Positions 57,613 to 64,000 of a DNA stretch of 64,000 nucleotides are shown here, one piece after another. The position numbers and the translations under genes were made by a program. Origin of the DNA: Lasiosphaeris hirsuta (lineage: Eukaryota > Ascomycota > Sordariomycetes > Sordariales > Lasiosphaeriaceae); contig JAUKUA010000002.1 of assembly GCA_030549175.1 (NCBI GenBank), positions 2,418,001 to 2,482,000 of the forward strand, given 5' to 3'. The notes below the pieces were generated by a model. The model was not told where the DNA came from and did not search any database. It was given only the letters and a program-made list of their open reading frames with translations. Numbering within the stretch: the first letter of the stretch is position 1; each line of letters starts with the position of its first letter.

Positions 57613-60198
57613 GGTAACAATCAGCTCAGCGAGCGGAGGGAACTAATTGGAGTGGAGAGGTTCAGAGCCAGAACACCGAAGCAGGCTCTTAATGAAGGAG
57701 AAGGGGGACAACAGGTTGCCCAGGGACGACGTTTGCAGAAGACAACTTGTGAGGAAAAGAAAAAAAGGTGGAGTGGTTCGTTGATAGCAAAGAAAAGCAG
57801 GCGGGATTTTAGATGGAGTGGCAACCGGCCTGGGAGCTCTGGAGTCCTGCCACCGTCATAGCCGAGAAAGTACCTCGCCCAGATGGAGCCTGCCTCATGG
57901 GCGAATCAGGTGGCCGCCGATTACCTTGCAATGTGTGGTGGGGGAGCATTGGCCACCTAAGACATGACATCGCTGCAGGTGGGGAAACTGCAGGGTGGGC
58001 TAGCCGGTTTCAAGCGCTTCATCATGGCTGATTGTTATCACGACCGCACCGTCCCTCCGGATTTCTAAACGTTCACTGTCTGCTCAACGCCTCTAGCAGA
58101 GACAATTCACTGCTGCGAAGTAAGCTACTGGATAGCGAACATGTGGCGAGTTCAGGAAGCACCAATGTAAAAAAATAAATAAATAAAAAAAAACCCATGG
58201 TTTTCAGCTTTGCCTGTTAGTCTCCCCGGTCAAACGGAGGTGATGCTGTCTGCCCGTCTGTGTCGATGAGCCCTGGCTGGTTTGGGAGGCGTGAACCGCC
58301 GAGAGATAAAACGGACCCTTCCAACAACACATCATTTGTATTACGCCGTCTCACAGCTTCCTCCGTGGGAGCCTTTCTGCTGTCTGTCTACTCCCTTTTG
58401 TTTTGTTTCACATCGAGTTTCCCAGCATACAGAAGGAATAATTTATTTTCAAAAACGGTGGTGCTGTAGAAGGTAGACGCTAACAAGCAATGCAGGGCTG
58501 CTTCGGTAGGTAGGTGCCTGAGCTCCCTACTGGACAGCGGCCGCGGCGGCCGGGTCAAAGGCCCCATGCATAGATTCCATACCGAGGCTATAGGCATTTC
58601 TTCCTCATGAATCGCCAGCATTGTTACATTCCCAATCTTCTGCATTGACCCTTCGAGAGGTGATGGCGAGCTCTAAAGGGTCTGAAATGGGAATCCCTGG
58701 GTTGGCCGGGAGTTGGGGCGGGATCCCAGACTCCCAAGTGACCCCTCCTCAGCTGCATCATGACATGTGCTGCATGTGCCAGCGTCTACCATCACCCTAG
58801 TTCCAGACCCGCGTGTTAGTGCACTACATTCGCCGATTGACCGAAGCGCTCTTGAATACCAAACCACCACTTTCCTCAACACCCTGGAATAGATCCTATT
58901 TTAAGAGTTGAGTCAGGCACGTCAAATGTGTGATCAGGTCAAGAATGGCCCTTAATATGACATGGAAATGCCCATTATCTAGAGCTATGCGGGCATACGG
59001 GCATACAGACCCAGGCGGCTCCTTCATGAGCGTCTGGCTGGCGGGAGTACTCGGAGTGGCCGACTAGATGTCTCTCTAACCAAAAAAAAAAAAACCAGCA
59101 TCAGATTGCACCTACAGTTCTCCGACACGAGCATTTCGGGGCAGTGCATGGGATTTCTGAAATGCCTCTTGAAGCCTTTGCTTAAGCTTTCCCAAAACTA
59201 AAGCGCAGTCCTATTCCGCAGTCTTGGATGTTGAGCAGGTGCAAGGCGTCTAGATGCAACACCACCCTCGGCAATAGGTAGTAGTGCGCTAACATGAGAA
59301 TCCAGAGCCAGGGCATGATTGCCTCAGACAGTAACCTCTCAGCCAGTCCCGCCCTTGCAATTCGTTGTTGATTTTTGAGATTACGGGACGAAGAAGAAGC
59401 CGACAAATCCCTCATGGTTACCGCTGGTTCGTTCATCCAGACCGTGACCAGGCTGCAGTGCGCCGTCGGTCGCGTTTAATGTTGTGGGGCAGCTTACCGC
59501 AGTGGGCCTCTACATAGTAGAAGCCGCGGGCTGGGCTATCGACGGCCGCATGGCCTGCAAGGCTAAAAAGTGACGCAAATGGCAGCCCTGCTCGTCGGCG
59601 CTTCGATTGGCTGGTGAGACTTTCAACAACAATGACAAGACGTTCGCTGTGGCGACAGGACGCTTGAAACGCAGTGGCGGGTGGGTGCGCCGTTTGACAC
59701 AACATATCGCAGGGAGATTGAGCCCCGAGCGCAATTCCATCGCAGTTACTGATTCCGTGCGAGAGGGATCCGACTTGCGGCTGCAGACGCTAGAGATACT
59801 TGGGCACCTAAACATCCACTATCGCAACGTCTTGGCACGGGAACGAGGAAATTTTTCACAGACCTGGAGACCCTTCTCGGTGGGGCCGTTCGGGACTTGA
59901 CCGGCTCCCGACCTTGGTGCTCGGCTACAGCAGGAGATCCGAGGGCGATAAGGCGGTACCTCCGGCTCACGCTTCGTAAAACGGCGGCGTTCCGATCGCG
60001 ACAGTGACCGTTTCTCTATGGCGACCAAATAAGTGTTTTGGCGTGTATAACTCGCAACATCGTATCATTTTGAGGTGGTCCCGAATGCTTAACTGGCGTA
60101 GAGTTGGATTTTGAAATGAGAACGTGACGGTGCATCATGCAAATTGTCACTTTCCACTATGCTTGCCATACATAACCCTAAAAAACACCGCACAACCC
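57613..60198. other. 2.6-kb intergenic region upstream of aconitase
   Basis: This contains A-rich simple sequence at about 58168-58192 and 59081-59093, a CCAAT box at 58162-58166 and the GC palindrome-like GCGGCCGCGGCGGCCG near 58540. Open frames up to 101 codons lack domains. It should include the aconitase promoter. No gene is supported. Confidence 0.5.
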
Positions 60199-61265
60199 TT
60201 ACTTCCGCCTCTTAAAACGCTTAGCCCTTACGGCCCCTCGGCTCGTCTTCTTCCTTACGTTTTTCTTCTGCAACGCTAAGGCGGCCTTTTTCTTCTTTTC
60301 TTAAGCTACTATAGCAACTATTTTTTGGTTATGGGCTTTAGCTTCCGCCTCTCTCCCGGCTTTTATATCTTCCCTGTTTGGGAAGAGGTTACCCTCTTTA
60401 CCGACCTTAGGGCGTAGGGTGTACACCCCTATGTTATCGGGCCTATATGGCCCCAGGCAGTTCGGACACTGCGGCGAGTCTAGGCATTTGTCGATGTGTT
60501 CCTTACAGCCGCACCTGCCATACACCGGCTTGGCGGTGCAGCCCCTCTTCCAGTGGAAGCCATAGCATCCCTCGCACAGGGGGATCTTTCCTTCAGGGGG
60601 AGCCTTCTTACGATAGTCGAGCCGAAGATCCTGAACGACTTATTCAGGATATAGGTGTCGTCAAACTACACAATCCACTCCCCGGATAGGGCCTTGAAGG
60701 CCCCTCACTAGGGCCAGGCCTACCGCTGCCTTGGCCTCCTGTTGGACCATAATCTCTGTAATCTCCTTAGGTCCTTCCAAGGTCATTGCTTCGTTAGGAA
60801 CCTTTTCCACGGCATACGTGATCCAGTCAATGTGTTCCTGGAGTAGGATACCCGCCAGCTTGGCCTTGGCCATGGCTTCATCCTTCCTAGCCCAGTCGTC
60901 CTTCCTCAGGTGGACCGACCAGCTGTTGTTCTTGATAGTGGCCTTCACCAACGCCGGCTTCACTCTCAGCACGCTCGGTAGGCCTTGGTGAACTTCTCCA
61001 GCCGTTGCCCTCGCCTATGGGTGCCTTTGTGGAGCGGTGAGGATCAGTCTCCCCGGGGCCGGTAAGCTGGACCGGTTCCTCTGGCGGGAGCCTGTCTTCT
61101 TGGTGGAGGTGATGTCCATCGTGGTTGGCCCTCCTAGGGCCGCTGTTTTGGTCGCTCAGTGTGCTGGCCTTCTTGCCAGTGGCGGTTTTCCATTCGTTGA
61201 GGCAACGCATAGCTAGGACTCTAGGAGATCCTTCTGCCCGAACGGAAACCCAGCTCACAACATAC
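60199..61265 (-). pseudogene. Degenerate Tad-like LINE ORF1 (gag-like, zinc-knuckle) remnant
   Basis: Read on the minus strand, this shows the order typical of fungal Tad-type LINE ORF1 proteins: a helical region (WITYAVEKVPNEAM), the segment EWIV-FDDTYI, then a Cys/His zinc-knuckle array (CEGCYGFHWKRGC, CGCKEHIDKC, CPNCLGPY) and a Lys/Arg-rich tail ending at a stop at 60199-60201. It is broken. Segments lie in different frames (shifts near 60.98 kb, 60.69 kb and 60.62 kb). Stops TAG at 60666-60668 and TAA at 60301-60303 look like former CAG and CAA. Tyr at 60520-60522 replaces an expected Cys (TGT to TAT). All three changes are of the CpA-to-TpA type that RIP produces. No reverse transcriptase was seen. 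The 5' limit is approximate. Confidence 0.65.
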
Positions 61266-62344
61266 CCCTATTTACCGTTAGGGGGCCTCTCCTACCCCCC
61301 ACAACTCTCGAACACACTCTAAAAGTACATAGAAACTCCGTAAAGAAAAGCCACCCTAACTACCCACCGGAAAACTAGGAAGACCAGCCCGTTTTTCCTC
61401 TTCTATTTCCTCTGTAGGGTCGTATGCTTGTACCCACTCCCTTTCTTCGATATCCTGTAGGATATTTTCTTCCCGGGGTTATCCTCCCTATGAATAGCCC
61501 GAACAGGGCCAGTATCGGCTTACTACAGTGTATAAACTGCAGCGGGGAGCCTCCTCTGGGGAGGGTCGGCAGGGCTCTGGAGTTGGGTGGTTACTTAAAG
61601 ATGTAGCCAGGTTCTTTACGGATCCGGCAATAGTATTGTTCTTCAAGTTGTCAAACAGTCTTCTAGGATGGCTACCGATATGGAACGTAGGCTTAAAGAA
61701 GCTATAAAGGATTAACAAAACCGCATTTGCTTTGACTACGCAGGCAAGGTATGGCTAGGAACGCGCCGAAGAATATCGCCTTCAAATCGCTGTAAGCAAG
61801 CCCCGCACAGGTGGCAGGGCCGGCAGAGGTGCTAAAAGTGCCAAAGGAGGATAGTTATCGCGCTAATGGGCCTTTTATTACGTTTTTGTACGATTTGAGC
61901 AATTTAAATCGCTGCAATAGTGTTGAATTGAGTGATCCATTAACTGCGATTGAGTGCGACCGTGTGTAGCCTCACCGCCTTTTTTTTTTTTTTTTTTTTT
62001 GCTGACGGCCGTTGACAGCCTTTGGGCGACACAACTGGCAAGGCCTGTCAAGACTGTCAAAGGCGGTGAGCTGAAAATGGAAGTACATAGTGGAGAGTGA
62101 CAATCTTCATAAGTGCACTCGTTACGTTCTCGAAATTCCCGCCGAAACGGCACCGGCTGGGGTTGCTTGTCCAGTTCCCCAATCCAGAGGTAGAAAAAAT
62201 GTTTGCAACTATTCCCCACACCCACGAAGAAGCTTGGCAATACGTTTTTCAACCTTGTGCAAGTGCGTCAACTCACCTGAATGAAACAATTGGACAACAT
62301 CAGTCCCGGCCACTTCTAATCATTTGAACATATCAAACAGCATT
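61266..62344. other. Intergenic region, possibly further element remnants, with T21 tract
   Basis: DNA at 61.3-61.9 kb has a composition like the adjacent LINE remnant and short broken frames, so it may be more of the element, but no domain is recognisable. A T homopolymer lies at 61980-62000. The last ~300 bp should hold the BUD20 promoter. Confidence 0.4.
61980..62000. repeat. Poly(T) tract, 21 nt
   Basis: An uninterrupted T run. Read on the minus strand it is a poly(A) upstream of the LINE ORF1 remnant, so it is not that element's 3' tail. It could belong to another insertion or be simple slippage. Confidence 0.9.
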
Positions 62345-62813
62345 ATGGGTGTCACTCCGTCAACACGAACAAAAACGAAGACTCGTCGGCATTTGCGGTG
62401 AGTATCGCAATGTTGAGTCCCCTACCGAACTGGTACTGACTTTTGGCACAGCGATATCGACCAGATTAAGACCGATCTCACGTCGCCCAGGCACCTGGAG
62501 CTGTACAAGCTCACAAAGGCTCCTGAGGACCTGCCTGGTCTTGGAAAGCATTACTGCATTGAGTGCTCAAAGTGGTTTGCCACGGAGCCCGACCTGACCA
62601 TCCACCAAAAGGGAAAGCCTCATAGAAGAAGGTATGCCTTGACTTTTATTATCATCTCTGCTAAACAGGCCATATACTAACGTTCCTTTTCCCATTTTCA
62701 GAGTTAAGGCCTTGGAACGCCCGTACACTCACAAGGAGGCAGATGCTGCTATCGGTCTTTGGACTGACAACGGCCCCAAGAAGGCAAAGACCCAAGAGGT
62801 TAAGATGTCATGA
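62345..62813 (+). CDS. BUD20: Bud20-like C2H2 zinc-finger ribosome export factor
   Basis: Three exons are inferred: 62345-62397, 62452-62631 and 62702-62813, giving 114 aa. A basic N-terminus (STRTKTKTRRHLRDIDQI) is followed by one C2H2 finger of the U1-like type, HYCIECSKWFATEPDLTIHQ with a second His in KGKPHRR. The C-terminus (ALERPYTHKEADAAIGL) is typical of Bud20. In yeast this small protein joins late pre-60S particles and helps export them from the nucleus. The size matches, and the splice junctions restore the family sequence. Confidence 0.92.
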
Positions 62814-63288
62814 GCGCCATTCTCCTCCTTTCCGTGTCGTTTATGAGAAGGAAAAAGGTCTTGTTTCCTTGATGCATGCTCGGTTTGGGTTCTAGATTTG
62901 TAGGGGCGTTTGTGCAGGTAAAATGGGCAGTTGCGGCGTCAGGTTTTTCAGGGACAGGCTGATGCTCCCCGAAGCGAAATGGCCGTGAAACTCGGTATTA
63001 GCATTTGCGGTTTGCGGCTTTGGGATGGTTCAGAAGGTTTGCTAGACACGAATAAAGCAACCCAATCCCTATGTCTCTTTGTCTGCACAGTGTAATTGAT
63101 CTTGAGGCAGGCGTGATGTTGAACTGTGCTGAAATGTCCCGATATATGAATATATGCATTGCCTATTTGCCAGTTTATGCCCCACTCACAAGCATCAGTC
63201 TGATAAACGATAAGCAAGCAACAGCCAAATTGTTAGCGCAACCCAACGCCTCGCATCAGCCTTACGCAGGAGAGGCTCTCCATATTTG
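62814..63288. other. Intergenic region between BUD20 and the HAD-domain gene
   Basis: This is 475 bp. No element is recognised beyond the expected 3' UTR and promoter. Confidence 0.5.
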
Positions 63289-64000
63289 ATGTTTGCTGCC
63301 ACACGCCTGAAGCGCATCACGTACCTGCCTCGCCGAGCGATGGGTAATACAGCATACTCTGCGTATGCAGCAGCGCAGAATGGCTCTGCCGAAGGTATTC
63401 ATACCGTCACTGCCGTTGGCAGATGGTCAATCCTGAACAAGCAGCTTCCTGCTGCCGACAAGATCAAGGCCATCCACATCTACGACTTTGACAACACGCG
63501 TAAGAATGCGATTTCCGCAGACTCGGCATGCACCGCTAACAAAAAAAATACGCTTGCAGTCTTTAAGACCCCTCTCCCGAACTCCAAGATCTGGAATGGC
63601 CCCACGATAGGCACACTTGCCAACCCCGACGCCTTTGTCAATGGCGGATGGTGGCACGACTCCCGCATCCTAGCCGCGACCGGCGAGGGCCAGGCCAAAG
63701 AGGAGCCAAGAGCATGGAACGGCTGGTGGAATGAAAAGATTGTCGAGCTCATTCAGCTCAGCATAGAGCAGAAGGATGCCCTTTGTGTACTCTTGACGGG
63801 CCGCTCCGAGTCTGGCTTCAGCGATCTGATCAAGCGCATGGTCACAAGCAAGGGTCTCGATTTCGATCTGATTTCTTTGAAGCCTGCCGTTGGCCCCAGC
63901 AACCAACGGTTCGCTAGCACCATGAACTTCAAGCAAATGTTTCTGACAGCTTTGATGGAGACATACAAACACGCTGAGGAGATCCGCATATACGAGGATC
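63289..64000 (+). CDS. HAD-domain 'Swiss Army Knife' RNA-repair-like protein, 5' part
   Basis: Two exons are seen: 63289-63499 and 63560 onward. The frame is still open at the window edge, so only about 217 residues are visible. The HAD motif I DxD is present in IHIYDFDNTLFKTPLP (split by the intron), and motif II in CVLLTGRSESGFSD. Conserved blocks NGGWWHD, EEPRAWNGWWNEKIVEL and FASTMNFKQMFL fit the fungal HAD_SAK family, named for predicted RNA-repair multidomain proteins. Biochemical function is unproven. The start could also be 63340 (MGNTAYSAY), which has a better context (G at -3). The longer start would add an Arg-rich N-terminus. Confidence 0.8.
   Translation, partial: MFAATRLKRITYLPRRAMGNTAYSAYAAAQNGSAEGIHTVTAVGRWSILNKQLPAADKIKAIHIYDFDNTRKNAISADSACTANKKNTLAVFKTPLPNSKIWNGPTIGTLANPDAFVNGGWWHDSRILAATGEGQAKEEPRAWNGWWNEKIVELIQLSIEQKDALCVLLTGRSESGFSDLIKRMVTSKGLDFDLISLKPAVGPSNQRFASTMNFKQMFLTALMETYKHAEEIRIYED

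Noticed and set aside
1..64000. CRISPR array, integrated phage, rDNA or organelle DNA
   Set aside because: No regularly spaced repeats, phage genes, rRNA or organelle genes were seen; all recognised genes are nuclear fungal genes with spliceosomal introns.

Overview
The window is nuclear DNA of a filamentous ascomycete, most likely a Sordariomycete (inference). The evidence is many short spliceosomal introns (mostly about 50-80 nt, GTANGT...CTAAC...YAG), compact genes on both strands with unrelated neighbours, and fungus-specific proteins (Skn7, Pom152, a Ytp1-like protein, Rbd2, Bud20, a Whi5/Nrm1-like repressor). A decayed retroelement carries changes of the kind left by repeat-induced point mutation (RIP). 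There are no operons, CRISPR arrays, rRNA genes or convincing tRNA genes.

Layout: a Whi5/Nrm1-like cell-cycle repressor (-), a metzincin-like metallopeptidase with a C-terminal jacalin-like domain (+), translation factor eIF2B epsilon (-), the stress regulator Skn7 (-), the pore membrane nucleoporin Pom152 (-), a UCH37-like deubiquitinase (+), phosphatidylserine synthase (+), cytosolic threonyl-tRNA synthetase with 15 exons (-), an F-box/YccV protein (+), a Ytp1-like membrane protein (-), a metallo-beta-lactamase-fold hydrolase (-), the SAGA deubiquitinase Ubp8 (+), the eEF1A lysine methyltransferase Efm5 (-), the complex I 40-kDa subunit (-), proteasome lid subunit Rpn9 (+), GPI transamidase subunit Gaa1 (-), rhomboid protease Rbd2 (-), mitochondrial aconitase (-), a degenerate LINE ORF1 (-), the ribosome export factor Bud20 (+) and the 5' part of a HAD-domain 'Swiss Army Knife' RNA-repair-like protein (+) cut by the window end.

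The genes are mostly conserved housekeeping genes. Several belong to shared processes (translation: eIF2B epsilon, ThrRS, Efm5, Bud20; ubiquitin/proteasome: UCH, Ubp8, F-box, Rpn9; mitochondrion: aconitase, complex I), but I see no sign that they form a functional cluster. I reconstructed exon structures by hand from splice signals, reading frame and family similarity. Large intergenic regions (2-3.6 kb) lie upstream of skn7, the eIF2B epsilon gene, the metallopeptidase, the Ytp1-like gene and aconitase.

The most unusual features are four micro-exons (12, 16, 20 and 26 nt) in the ThrRS gene, a perfect 19-bp inverted repeat inside a 455-bp aconitase intron, a perfect 24-bp palindrome near 38.8 kb, and the LINE ORF1 pseudogene with RIP-type stops. 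I did not find a clearly new multi-gene system.
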